From Calothrix sp. PCC 6303 (lineage in GTDB: Bacteria; Cyanobacteriota; Cyanobacteriia; Cyanobacteriales; Nostocaceae): a stretch of DNA of 64,000 bases. The stretch spans positions 310,001 through 374,000 of the forward strand of contig NC_019751.1 of assembly GCF_000317435.1 (NCBI RefSeq), written 5' to 3'. Positions 36,887 through 46,472 of this stretch are shown here, one piece after another; positions within the stretch are counted from its first letter, which is position 1, and every line of letters begins with the position of its first letter. The position numbers and the translations under genes are program-made. A model generated the notes under the pieces. The model worked only from the letters and a program-made list of their open reading frames with translations, was not told the origin of the DNA and did not search any database.

Positions 36887-39463
36887 ATGAAAATAACTAT
36901 CCCCGAACTATCTCTAGTCATATTAATCGGTGCATCTGGTTCCGGAAAATCCACCTTTGCCCGTAACTATTTCCAACAATTTGAAGTTATCTCATCAGAC
37001 TTTTGCCGTGGTTTAGTATCCGATGATGAAAACAATCAAGCATCATCAAAAGATGCTTTTGAATTACTCCACTACATCACCGCAAAAAGACTCGCAACAG
37101 GTAAACTAACCGTAATCGATGCCACCAACGTCCAACCCGAAGATAGAAAAGAATATATTAAACTAGCACGAGAATATCATTTCTTATCAGTTGCGATCGC
37201 ACTCAACGTTCCGGAAGAAGTTTGTCATGAAAGAAATGCCCAACGTTCAGATAGACAATTCGGTTCCCATGTAGTCAGACGACACACCCAAGCGTTGCGA
37301 AGAAGTTTGCGAGGTTTGGAAAGAGAGGGTTTTCGTTATGTTCATGTTTTAAATTCTTTGGAGGACATCAATAACCTGGAAATTGAACGTCAACCACTTT
37401 GGAATAATCGCAAATATGAAAAGGGACCATTTGATATTATTGGGGATATCCACGGTTGTTGTGACGAACTTGAAGGATTATTGCAAAAATTAGGATATCT
37501 GAAGAAACCTAGCATACAGTCAGATAAATTCTGGAATTTTCCTCTGTACCACCATCCTGAAGGACGAAAAGCAGTATTTTTAGGTGATTTGGTAGATAGG
37601 GGAAATCGCATTCTCGATACGGTAAAACTTGTCTACAACATGGTACAGGCAGGTACAGGTATTTGCGTTCCCGGAAACCACGAACATAAATTGCTGCGAA
37701 AATTGCGGGGTAAAAATGTCCGGGTAAATCACGGTTTGGAGCAAACTTTAGCTGAAATTGATTCCATTCCGGAAGATATTCGGGAAACCTCTATTAAAGA
37801 ACTACGAGAATTTTTCGACTCCCTAGTAAGTCATTATGTCCTCGATGGAGGTAACTTGGTAGTTGCCCATGCAGGGATGAAAAAAGAAATGCAGGGAAGG
37901 GGTTCTGGTGCAGTGCGGGAATTTGCCCTGTATGGAGAGACAACCGGGGAAATTGATGAATTCGGTTTACCCGTGCGTTTTAATTGGGCAAGCGAATATC
38001 GCGGTGATGCTATGGTAGTTTATGGACATACCCCCGTACCGGAAGCGGAATGGTTGAATAATACAATTGATATCGATACAGGTTGCGTTTTTGGTGGCAA
38101 ATTAACTGCGTTGCGCTATCCCGAAAAAGAATTGATTTCCGTGGATGCAGCTAAGGTTTATTGCGAACCCGTCAAACCCTTGGGTATTGCTAGTAACAGA
38201 ACTGCACAGCAAGAAATTGATGATGTATTGCATATCGAAGATGTCCTGGGTAAACGCATCATCAATACCCGTTTGCAGAATAACATTACCATCCGGGAAG
38301 AGAATAGTATTGCTGCACTGGAAGTAATGAGTCGGTTTGCTGCTAATCCGAAATGGTTAATTTACCTTCCTCCCACCATGTCTCCGGTAGAAACTTCCCA
38401 ATTACCGGGATATTTGGAACGTCCCGAACAAGCTTTTACCTACTACCAAAACCAAGGAATTACGGAGGTTGTCTGCGAAGAAAAACACATGGGTTCCCGT
38501 GCTGTAGTTGTGGTTTGTCGGGATGAAACAGCCGCAAATCGACGTTTTGGTGTGATTAATGAAGGCATCGGGATTATCTATACCCGCACAGGAAGGAAGT
38601 TTTTCAACGATGAGACTTTAGAAACCGAATTATTAACCCGTTTGAATACCACACTCACCGACAGTAACTTTTGGGAAATATTTAACACCGACTGGGTATG
38701 TCTAGACTGCGAATTATTACCCTGGACAGCAAAAGCTCAAGGATTATTAACCAAACAATATGCACCTGTGGGAATGTCATCAAGATTAAGTTTGGGAAAT
38801 GCGATCGCACTTCTGGAAAAAGCCCAAAATCGAGGTGTAGACATATCCTCCCAACTCGATAGTTACAAACAACGGGCAGAAATGGCGAATTTATACGTCG
38901 ATGCTTACCGTCGTTACTGCTGGAACGTTGGGGATATTTCCGACATCAAATTAGCTCCATTCCATATTTTAGCTAGCGAAGGGGCAGTACATACAGATAA
39001 GACCCACACCTGGCACATGGAGGAAATCGCTAAAATTGCCAAAACAAATCCGGAATTATTGCTAGCAACCAATTATCAAGTAATCGATTTAACAGATGTT
39101 AACAGTAAAAATAGGGGAATTACTTGGTGGGAAGAAATGACCGCAACCGGGGGAGAGGGAATGGTTTTCAAGCCTATGGAATATATCGTCAGGGGAAATA
39201 AGGGAATTATTCAACCAGCGATAAAGTGTCGCGGGAAGGAATATCTACGAATTATCTATGGTGCCGAATACGACAGCCCAGAAAACTGCGAGCGTCTGCG
39301 TCATCGAGGACTATCCCACAAACGTTCCCTGGCAATGCGAGAATTTGCCTTGGGAGTCGAAGCATTATCAAGATTTGTGGCAAAAAAACCCTTGCGGCAG
39401 GTACACGAATGTGTGTTTGGGGTACTCGCATTGGAAAGCGAACCCGTCGATCCAAGGTTGTAA
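36887..39463 (+). CDS. pnkp: Pnkp, polynucleotide kinase-phosphatase-ligase
   Basis: 858 aa, as in bacterial Pnkp. Kinase: GASGSGKS at 15-22. Phosphatase (metallophosphoesterase): GDIHG 186-190, GDLVDRG 233-239, GNHEH 264-268, and later VVAHAG and VVYGHTP. Adenylyltransferase/ligase: EEKHMGSRA with Lys 533 as the expected AMP acceptor, then ECLD-like WVCLDCELLPW and EGMVFKP. It removes 2',3'-cyclic phosphate, phosphorylates the 5' end and, with Hen1, seals the RNA. The likely substrates are tRNAs cut by ribotoxins or HEPN nucleases. Confidence 0.95.
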   Translation: MKITIPELSLVILIGASGSGKSTFARNYFQQFEVISSDFCRGLVSDDENNQASSKDAFELLHYITAKRLATGKLTVIDATNVQPEDRKEYIKLAREYHFLSVAIALNVPEEVCHERNAQRSDRQFGSHVVRRHTQALRRSLRGLEREGFRYVHVLNSLEDINNLEIERQPLWNNRKYEKGPFDIIGDIHGCCDELEGLLQKLGYLKKPSIQSDKFWNFPLYHHPEGRKAVFLGDLVDRGNRILDTVKLVYNMVQAGTGICVPGNHEHKLLRKLRGKNVRVNHGLEQTLAEIDSIPEDIRETSIKELREFFDSLVSHYVLDGGNLVVAHAGMKKEMQGRGSGAVREFALYGETTGEIDEFGLPVRFNWASEYRGDAMVVYGHTPVPEAEWLNNTIDIDTGCVFGGKLTALRYPEKELISVDAAKVYCEPVKPLGIASNRTAQQEIDDVLHIEDVLGKRIINTRLQNNITIREENSIAALEVMSRFAANPKWLIYLPPTMSPVETSQLPGYLERPEQAFTYYQNQGITEVVCEEKHMGSRAVVVVCRDETAANRRFGVINEGIGIIYTRTGRKFFNDETLETELLTRLNTTLTDSNFWEIFNTDWVCLDCELLPWTAKAQGLLTKQYAPVGMSSRLSLGNAIALLEKAQNRGVDISSQLDSYKQRAEMANLYVDAYRRYCWNVGDISDIKLAPFHILASEGAVHTDKTHTWHMEEIAKIAKTNPELLLATNYQVIDLTDVNSKNRGITWWEEMTATGGEGMVFKPMEYIVRGNKGIIQPAIKCRGKEYLRIIYGAEYDSPENCERLRHRGLSHKRSLAMREFALGVEALSRFVAKKPLRQVHECVFGVLALESEPVDPRL

Positions 39464-39673
39464 TCAGTTTGATATATGCCAAGGAGGGAAAGGATTACGC
39501 TGACTGCGTTAAGTTGGGAAGAAAGATTATGTGACGGTATCTCAAGGAGATTTAAGTTGCTCTATAATTTCTGTTAATTCCATACGACCAATTAGATTGA
39601 TTTAAAAGTTCTTATACAACTATTTATTTTCTCACTTTTTGTCCGTATGGGAACGAAGAATTTGTGCTGAAAA

Positions 39674-40186
39674 TTAATCCCACCAATAGGAAATAACGAC
39701 TGCATCCCTATCGCGTTGTTTATCCTCTCCCCATAATGCCCCTTCAAATCTATATCTCAACTGCCGCTTGAGTCGAAAGCTGTAATTTTCATCCGCACCA
39801 TCGGTTACATCCACCGAATCTGCTTGCCATTTCTTCCCAAAATCTACTAGTTTAGACACCTTTGTATCTTGATTTTCTGTGAGGATATACAGGGTATCTG
39901 CCGGATAGTTAACAAAGTGGATAATACTATCTTCTGGCATTGGACGATAATTAGCCATCGCAATCAATGTATCAATTACACCACCAAAACTTAAACCATT
40001 TTCATCTGGTGCAAAAATTGGTTTTGTAAACAAAAAGCTAACCCACAATTCTGGATGTTGGGAAAGGTCAGTAATTACTTGTTCTCCATAAAAATTATTG
40101 AATTGACGCTGCCAAACTAAGGCTGCAAATAGTTCTTGGGGAGAATAGGATTGAGCGATAGCTTGAATTTTTGTTAAGTCCAACAT
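39674..40186 (-). CDS. Hypothetical protein
   Basis: 170 aa, acidic, no signal peptide: KIQAIAQSYSPQELFAALVWQRQF, then FGGVIDTLIAMANYRPMPED and a Trp/Tyr-rich C-terminus (VVISYWWD). Possibly co-transcribed with the small gene 110 bp upstream on the same strand. Not recognised. Confidence 0.5.
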   Translation of the reverse strand: MLDLTKIQAIAQSYSPQELFAALVWQRQFNNFYGEQVITDLSQHPELWVSFLFTKPIFAPDENGLSFGGVIDTLIAMANYRPMPEDSIIHFVNYPADTLYILTENQDTKVSKLVDFGKKWQADSVDVTDGADENYSFRLKRQLRYRFEGALWGEDKQRDRDAVVISYWWD

Positions 40187-40295
40187 GGTTTTATCCCAGT
40201 TTCAAAGGCGATTTTGGAGATTTGGTATAACGATGTGCCAATCTCTGAATCGCAAAGAAGGTTTCGCTGTTGAAAAACACATCGATTTATCTTTA

Positions 40296-40550
40296 TCAAT
40301 CAGAAAAGTTATCGACTCGAATATCCCTCCAAATATCAGAAATTTGCCATCCTGAGTTACCAATGGATTGAACTATGGGGTTATCCCGCGCTGGAATATA
40401 ATTAGATTCTGTATTTTCTATAATTAGGTGTTTTTGCTCTTCTCTCACCTCTGGAATATCCTTAGCATCCGGTTGAATATTTTGTTCTTCATCTTCTATT
40501 TTTTTAATTTTAAGCAGAAGTTGCTGTTCCGATTTTTTGATTAGTGTCAT
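40296..40550 (-). CDS. Small charged hypothetical protein
   Basis: 84 aa. Lys/Glu-rich N-terminus (KKSEQQLLLKIKKIEDEEQN), probably a coiled coil, followed by a less structured end. Not recognised. It lies upstream of 39674-40186 on the minus strand and could form one unit with it. Confidence 0.45.
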   Translation of the reverse strand: MTLIKKSEQQLLLKIKKIEDEEQNIQPDAKDIPEVREEQKHLIIENTESNYIPARDNPIVQSIGNSGWQISDIWRDIRVDNFSD

Positions 40551-40944
40551 ATCTGAATTTTAAAGTAGGAATAGGATTTAACTTGTTGTATATCTGCGAA
40601 AACACAGATTTACCATTTTACATCTAATGGTAAAACATCACGCACTTTAAGAAAAGTTAATATTTCCAATCCCAAGTATGAGATAAAAATATCACAGCCC
40701 AAAACAACAACTATAGGGTTAAATATTACTAGCCACTTTTGGGAAGATTACTATAAATACCTTGTTTCTGCTACGCTATCGCCCTGCCAATTTAAACGTC
40801 CTGCCAAATCGGAAAAATCGTAGGGTTTTGTTTGGGGAGTATCTGGGATGCTTGGATTCACAACAACAACTACATCAACAGTCAATACCTTCGCCAAAGT
40901 AAGAGGATGAAGAGGAAGAGGTAGGGCGTTTCGTAGTAGAGTTA
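40551..40944. other. Intergenic region including the left side of the broken IS
   Basis: 394 bp. TTTACCATT and AATGGTAAA form an inverted repeat near 40610-40635. CTGCCAA at 40784-40790 resembles the sequence at the right side of the IS (TTTGGCAG near 42327), so the IS may begin about 40784. No gene seen. Confidence 0.4.
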
Positions 40945-42326
40945 TTGTCTCTCACAACGACAACTCAAAAACCACTATGTGCGCCCATGTTTGACATTTT
41001 ATCATTGTTACAGTGCTTCCTGCCGCAGATAAATGCTACAACGATGAAGCAATTGAACCAAATAATCTTGGCAATGTTAGCGATGAGCGGGCGAGTCACT
41101 ATGTTGGGAATTTCTCGTTGGACAGGTAGTGGTGGTAGTTATCGGACGATGTTGAGATTTTTTCATACGGTAATCCCTTGGGCGACATTGTTTTGGCTAT
41201 TTTTCCGCAAGCATTTGTTCCGTGCAAATGAGGTTTATTTGCTTGCAGGAGATGAAGTTGTAGTAAGTAAATCTGGGAAAAAAACTTATGGGTTGGATAG
41301 ATTCTTTTCCAGCCTAGTAAGTAAGCCAATATCAGGGCTATCTTTCTTTACATTATCATTAGTAAGTGTTGAACAAAGGCACTCATTTCCGATTCAAATA
41401 GAACAGGTAATAAAGAACGATATAGAAAAAGTAGTGTATCGCCAAGACCAGAAATAAAAGCCAAAGAAAAACGTGGACGTGGACGACCAAAAGGGAGTAA
41501 AAATAAAAACAAGACCGAAGTAATTCTCACATCTGAATTACTCAGAATTAAGAAGATGATTAATGAGCTAGTCAAGCTGGTAGCTAACTTTATCCCACTG
41601 ACTTACTTAGTCTTAGATGGTCATTTTGGAAACAATAATGCTTTGCAGATGGCTCGACAGGTCAACTTACATATAATTTCCAAGTTACGCCACGATTCAG
41701 CATTATACATACCTTACCAAAATCCTGACCCTAATCATCGTTCACGCCGTAAATACGGAGATAAACTAGACTGGCGTAATATTTCTGATGAATATTTGCG
41801 TCAAAGTAGTATCGAAGAGGATATCCAAACCGATAGTTACCAAGCTACTTTACTGCACAAAGAATTTGCCCAGTCCCTGAATGTAGTTATTTTGGTGAAA
41901 ACAAATCTGAAAACTAATGCTCGCAGTCACGTAATTCTGTTTTCTAGTGACCTAAAGTTGTCATCTGAGAAAATAATTGACTACTACAAACTACGCTTTC
42001 AGATCGAGTTTAACTTCCGTGATGCCAAGCAATTTTGGGGATTGGAAGACTTTATGAACATCGGTCAAACTGCGGTGACTAATGCTGCTAATCTAGCATT
42101 CTTTATGGTTAATTTATCTCATCATCTTCTCGCTGATTTCCGCATCCTGAATCCTGACTCCGGCATTATTGATCTTAAGGCTCATTATCGTGGCTTTCGA
42201 TATGTCCATGAGATCTTAAAAATGCTTCCAGAAATCCCTGAGCCTATTTTATTAACCCGGATTTTTGCCAAGCTTACTTCTTTAGGGCGTATTCATCACG
42301 TTTCTACGGGCGTTGAATCCTCTTAA
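40945..42326 (+). pseudogene. IS4-like transposase with one frameshift
   Basis: Two parts in different frames: 40945-41457 (AMLAMSGRVTMLGISRWTGSGGSYRTMLRFF, VYLLAGDEVVVSKSGKKTYGLDRFFSS) and from about 41395 to 42326 (KRGRGRPKGSKNKNK, YLVLDGHFGNNNALQMA, YKLRFQIEFNFRDAKQFWGLEDF). GDEV, LDGHFGN and the YKLRFQIEFNFRDAKQ region fit the DDE triad of IS4-like enzymes. The switch lies near GAACAGGTAATAAAG at about 41400. No slippery run is visible, so I call it a mutation. The family within the IS4 group is not settled. Confidence 0.75.
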
Positions 42327-42430
42327 TTTGGCAGAGGTATTGCAACAGTACCAGATGATAATTCGGTGGGAATATCAAGGTGTAAATTTCCCAAATCATC
42401 GATAACTGCTGCCAGTTTTATAACTTTCAT
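42323..42430 (-). pseudogene. 5' end of a small gene cut by the IS
   Basis: ATG 42430 begins MKVIKLAAVIDDLGNLHLDI, a form common among small cyanobacterial proteins of about 70-80 aa. The frame meets the IS end and stops after 35 codons. The missing 3' part is not recognisable on the other side of the IS. Confidence 0.4.
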
Positions 42431-42524
42431 TTTTTCAGCAGACCCTAGATAAATATTTTATGACTTGTTAATGATGTCTAAAATCGAGCGTGATCGCTTG
42501 GCGAAACTATGAGAGATATTACTT

Positions 42525-43130
42525 TCAACCCCACACCCGACGCAAATTAAACACAAAACCAGGTAACACCCCCTCACCTGACAACTCAGAGGGATTGTCC
42601 AACACTTCCACCTCTACACCTGGTCGATAAATTTCTACTTGTCGCTGCTGCGGATTGAGTAACCAAGCTAGCGTTGCACCATTCTCAATATATTCTCTCA
42701 TCTTCTGTTGCAATGACTCCAATCGATCTGAGCTAGACCTTAACTCAACAACAAAATCGGGGCAAATATTAGCAAAAGTTCCTTTTTGTTCAGTCGTTAG
42801 CGCATCCCAGCGTGCTTGACTTACCCAAGAAGCATCGGGAGAACGAGTAGCACCATTGGGTAAAATGAACCCCGTAGAAGAATCAAAAGCTTCACCCAAA
42901 TTTTCATTTTCTTCGTACCAGCGATCTAGTTGTCCAGTGAGACTGCGGTTACGCTTCCCAGTTTCCCAACCTGTTGGTGGGTTCACAATTAATTCTCCTT
43001 GTGCGGTTCTTTCCAGTTTCAAATCTCGGTTTACTGCCGCTAAAGCTGCAAACTGTGCTTGGGTAACACGCAACCCAATGGATGATGGTAACTCCATCGA
43101 CAGGGTGGGATTCTCTGAATTGGTGACCAT
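42525..43130 (-). CDS. Uma2-family (DUF820) putative restriction-type nuclease
   Basis: 201 aa, usual length. The PD-(D/E)xK fold shows D99 in RSPDASWV, D125 and E129 in CPDFVVELRSSSD, and K143 in QQKMREYIENGATLAWLLNP. These proteins are very abundant in cyanobacteria and often lie beside mobile elements; their true role is unclear. It is separated from the NACHT gene by 294 bp on the same strand. Confidence 0.9.
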   Translation of the reverse strand: MVTNSENPTLSMELPSSIGLRVTQAQFAALAAVNRDLKLERTAQGELIVNPPTGWETGKRNRSLTGQLDRWYEENENLGEAFDSSTGFILPNGATRSPDASWVSQARWDALTTEQKGTFANICPDFVVELRSSSDRLESLQQKMREYIENGATLAWLLNPQQRQVEIYRPGVEVEVLDNPSELSGEGVLPGFVFNLRRVWG

Positions 43131-43424
43131 CTTGACCTCTTGTAAAATAGAGCTTAGAGAAAAGATGCTTACCCTATTTACTGAATATATTCTACCAGTC
43201 TATAAACTTCTAAGCGATCACTTTGTTGGCGTAAAACTATTAGGTAGTGTCATACTCCGTAGGAGTGGTCTAAGCGGAGAGCGTCGCGTCTAATTATGTT
43301 AATCATAATTCCTATTTACTTTACATTTCCCCGCTACTACCCTCTGTCAAATTCAACAAAGTCTACAGCATCTGTCGAGCTATTGTAACTATTGGATACG
43401 GTTAGTTATTTCCCCACCCCCAGT

Positions 43425-45551
43425 TTATAAATTGGCAACTAATAACATTCTTGCTTCAATTTCTTGCCAGGTGTTCGGAGAAATTTTCATCGATGCTTGC
43501 TTGCATCTAACCATGAGCATATTAATATAAAGATAATCTTCCAAAGTATTGGATTCTTCAGACGACAAAATAGTTAATTCTGGATTTAACTGCAAAGCAT
43601 TCAACCAAGTTTGAGAAACACGGGAATTATATCCTTGATGAACTTTGTAAGATTCATGAACATTCGGAGCCTTTGCTTTCAAGGTTTCCAAACTCTCCAT
43701 TAATGTCGTAAAATTGATGTAAGGAAATAAATCAAACTCTTCCAACTCTTGGGCGATCGCCTTATTGATGGCACGGGTAAAAGCGCGGGTTGGAGTTGCC
43801 GGACGAGTGGGAGTGCGATTATATTGTGCCATGCGGCTAAAATTAGGATTTATTGCCCGTGCTAAATCCGATATTCGACTCATTTCTAATACATTCGTCA
43901 AACTAGGGCTGAGGAGGGTTGCTATCTCAAATGCGCTATCTCTTGCAGTTGCCAGGAATAATGCTGTAGCACGTTTTGCAGCACTAGAGAACTCTGAAGC
44001 ATTACCTGTGGTTGCTGCATTTACCCAACTCATTAAAGGTCTAATTTTCCTCGCATAAATTGAGTTTGATAGTTGATTCTGTGCAGCTTTTTCCATTATT
44101 AATAATAGCTCATCTGAACCACCGCGCATTAATCCCGCAATCAACAAAAATACTTCACGCCAACGTCTATCTAATAAATGCTCGTTGACCATTTTTGCAA
44201 TTAAGGAATTGTCGATAATATATTGTGCTGTTAGATATTCCTGTAGAGTCAGATGACAGAAAGAAAATACATCCTCCGCACGCTCAACCAATACACCCTG
44301 CTGGATTGCTATCGCCTGTAAAATAGATGAGCAATCGATATGCTTGGGTGCATTCAAGTTACTTTCTAAAAAGTATCTAATCTTCTCTAAAATCTCATCC
44401 TCGGAAAAAAATAATTGGTCTACCTCATACCCTGTATAAGCAATTTCTGAAAGTAGCATTTCCTGCAATTCAGTTCGCAAACCTTTATAAATCTCCTCCC
44501 GCATAATCCGTTTTTCAGCAGCCCATTCTTCTAATAATACTCTTAGAGCTTTTTTGTAAAGTGCGCTGCGATTATTGGGGAAATGTTGGGAATGGTCGTA
44601 AACTAGACATAACATTGTTAATAACAAAGGAGTATTTGCTAATTCTTTGGCACCAGAATTGGTCGCTTCGTGTAAAATTTGCCAGCATTTTTGACCAGTT
44701 TCTAATTTTTTATCTTCTTCTGATTGAAACCAATTAAAAATAAATTGCTTGATTTGAATACTATCGAATTCCGCCATCGCTACATCGGTAAAACGATAAA
44801 AATTATTCATGTATGCGGCTGTACGACAGGAAATAATAAAACGATTTTGATGGTACTTGTCGCCAAAATTCTGAACCATCTCAATCGCATGACTGACTAT
44901 TTTACTGGGAACCTCATCTAAACCATCGAATAATATTAGTAATTGTCCCGATTCTAATAAATTATTTAAAGCAGATTCCGCATCTGGAAAACCACAAATA
45001 TCGAATTCATGAATCAACAATTCTTCCAAAGTGATATCCTTGGAATTTATTCTTTTCATTTCGATGAAAACAGGAATACATTCGTGCTTGTATTCACCCT
45101 TATTCCCCTTCAGCGCTTCCAAAGCAATCTTTCTTAAAAAAGTTGATTTGCCAACACCGGGTCCACCAAGTACCATCAAATATTGCTTCTCATTGGCAAC
45201 AGCTAAACCATCTTGCCTTGGCGAATTTTGTGATTGAAAGCTGCGATTTTCGCGGTAAGCTTTTTCCAGATTTTCAATCGACTCGAAACGACGAATATCA
45301 CTATTATTTAAAAACTGGACTGTTGTATAAATTGACTCTAAAGCCACTGGTTCGCGCATTCCCAGAACTTTTAAGATACCGTGACGATCTGTATAATTTT
45401 TTATATATTGCCGAGATGCTTCAAAAAACAACTGCTGAGTCTTCAAATCGACCATCTTCCCGATTTTTGCCATCCCTTTCCAGCCTTTTTCGATAAAAAG
45501 ACCAGCTAGGCTTTCAGTTGCTTTTCCGATTAGAAGTTCGGTGACAATCAT
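43425..45551 (-). CDS. NACHT NTPase (bacterial NLR-like), candidate defence protein
   Basis: 708 aa. Residues 1-100 form a helical N-terminal domain starting MIVTELLIGKATESLAGLF, of a kind often found before cyanobacterial NACHT modules. NACHT: Walker A GGPGVGKST at 129-137, Walker B LLILFDGLDEVP at 204-215, then RFIISCRTA and the helical FSFCHLTLQEYLTAQYI segment. About 480-708 is a helical C-terminal region without clear leucine-rich or TPR repeats, presumably the sensor. Several bacterial NACHT proteins give anti-phage protection (established); its location in this island fits. No nuclease or other effector domain is recognised. Confidence 0.88.
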   Translation of the reverse strand: MIVTELLIGKATESLAGLFIEKGWKGMAKIGKMVDLKTQQLFFEASRQYIKNYTDRHGILKVLGMREPVALESIYTTVQFLNNSDIRRFESIENLEKAYRENRSFQSQNSPRQDGLAVANEKQYLMVLGGPGVGKSTFLRKIALEALKGNKGEYKHECIPVFIEMKRINSKDITLEELLIHEFDICGFPDAESALNNLLESGQLLILFDGLDEVPSKIVSHAIEMVQNFGDKYHQNRFIISCRTAAYMNNFYRFTDVAMAEFDSIQIKQFIFNWFQSEEDKKLETGQKCWQILHEATNSGAKELANTPLLLTMLCLVYDHSQHFPNNRSALYKKALRVLLEEWAAEKRIMREEIYKGLRTELQEMLLSEIAYTGYEVDQLFFSEDEILEKIRYFLESNLNAPKHIDCSSILQAIAIQQGVLVERAEDVFSFCHLTLQEYLTAQYIIDNSLIAKMVNEHLLDRRWREVFLLIAGLMRGGSDELLLIMEKAAQNQLSNSIYARKIRPLMSWVNAATTGNASEFSSAAKRATALFLATARDSAFEIATLLSPSLTNVLEMSRISDLARAINPNFSRMAQYNRTPTRPATPTRAFTRAINKAIAQELEEFDLFPYINFTTLMESLETLKAKAPNVHESYKVHQGYNSRVSQTWLNALQLNPELTILSSEESNTLEDYLYINMLMVRCKQASMKISPNTWQEIEARMLLVANL

Positions 45552-45948
45552 GGCAGCGTTCCTAAATAACTATGATTAAGTATAATTACGGGATACTCTC
45601 TGGCTGCTGCTGTTTCCGGATTATTGAAGCATGAGTATAATATTTTGCTTGCAAATAAAATAAATCATTAAAGCTGCGTTGAGTATAAAGCTGGCTTAGT
45701 AAGCATTTACAGCTTTTTAAGCGAATTATGTTTACATATTGACTACTGTATAAAAACTAAGCTTTCTGTATTGAACTTATCCTCTGCCTGAGTATGTTCT
45801 GTTAAGCGATGCCCTTTGTTCCACTTTCTTTGGTATCGCACCCAACCTCTCCCTAGTTCCCTGCTTGCTGCAATACTCAACCTCCTGGATAATTGGGAAA
45901 TTACCTGTAGGTTGTGTCCAATACAATAGTTCGTAAATACTATATTTA
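45552..45948. other. Intergenic, no gene seen
   Basis: 397 bp upstream of the NACHT gene on one side and downstream of the replication-protein fragment on the other. The promoter of the NACHT gene should lie in the first part. Nothing else is supported. Confidence 0.5.
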
Positions 45949-46472
45949 TCACTGGTGGACACCAACAACACTTCGACAAGCCAAGACGCAAGCTACAGTG
46001 ACCACACGATTTTGCCATCCCTGATAAACCACGTCCCGCTCATCTTTCGGCTCAATAAACTGGTAAACCCTTTCTCGATTATCCCTACTCCCCATCCTGC
46101 CAACGTAGGTTAACTTCAACCCCAACTTACTCAGTAGTTTCTGGATAATAGCGATCGCACTCAACCCCTCGGAAACAGAAACTCCCAAATAGTCACGGAT
46201 AAAATATCGATGCTTCACAGCCAAAGCCTTCAAATTCTGCAACTCCGCATCAGAACCGCGAAACATCACCCCTGGCGTGAGAAAATAACGGATATTAAAT
46301 TCCTCCAGCAACAATACAGCAGGTAATAACTGCCCCCGGTTAAAATCAGGCTTCCAAACAGCACTCTCACCCGCTTCTATCTGCGATTTAGCCCTTTTAG
46401 AATCGCGCTCAATAAGCTGTTCCCGTCCAATGGTGAGAAAATAATGCAGCCGCAGTTGTGGATACCAGCTAG
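45949..46472 (-). pseudogene. C-terminal fragment of a CyRepA1-type plasmid replication protein
   Basis: About 174 codons, open from the IS1182 junction to the stop: YPQLRLHYFLTIGRE, WKPDFNRGQLLPAVLLLEEF, FRGSDAELQNLKALAV and GLKLTYVGRMGSRDNRERV. This resembles, from memory, the end of large cyanobacterial plasmid replication proteins (DUF3854/helicase, CyRepA1). The 5' part is missing, cut exactly at CTAG where the IS begins. It supports a plasmid origin for part of the window. Confidence 0.55.
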
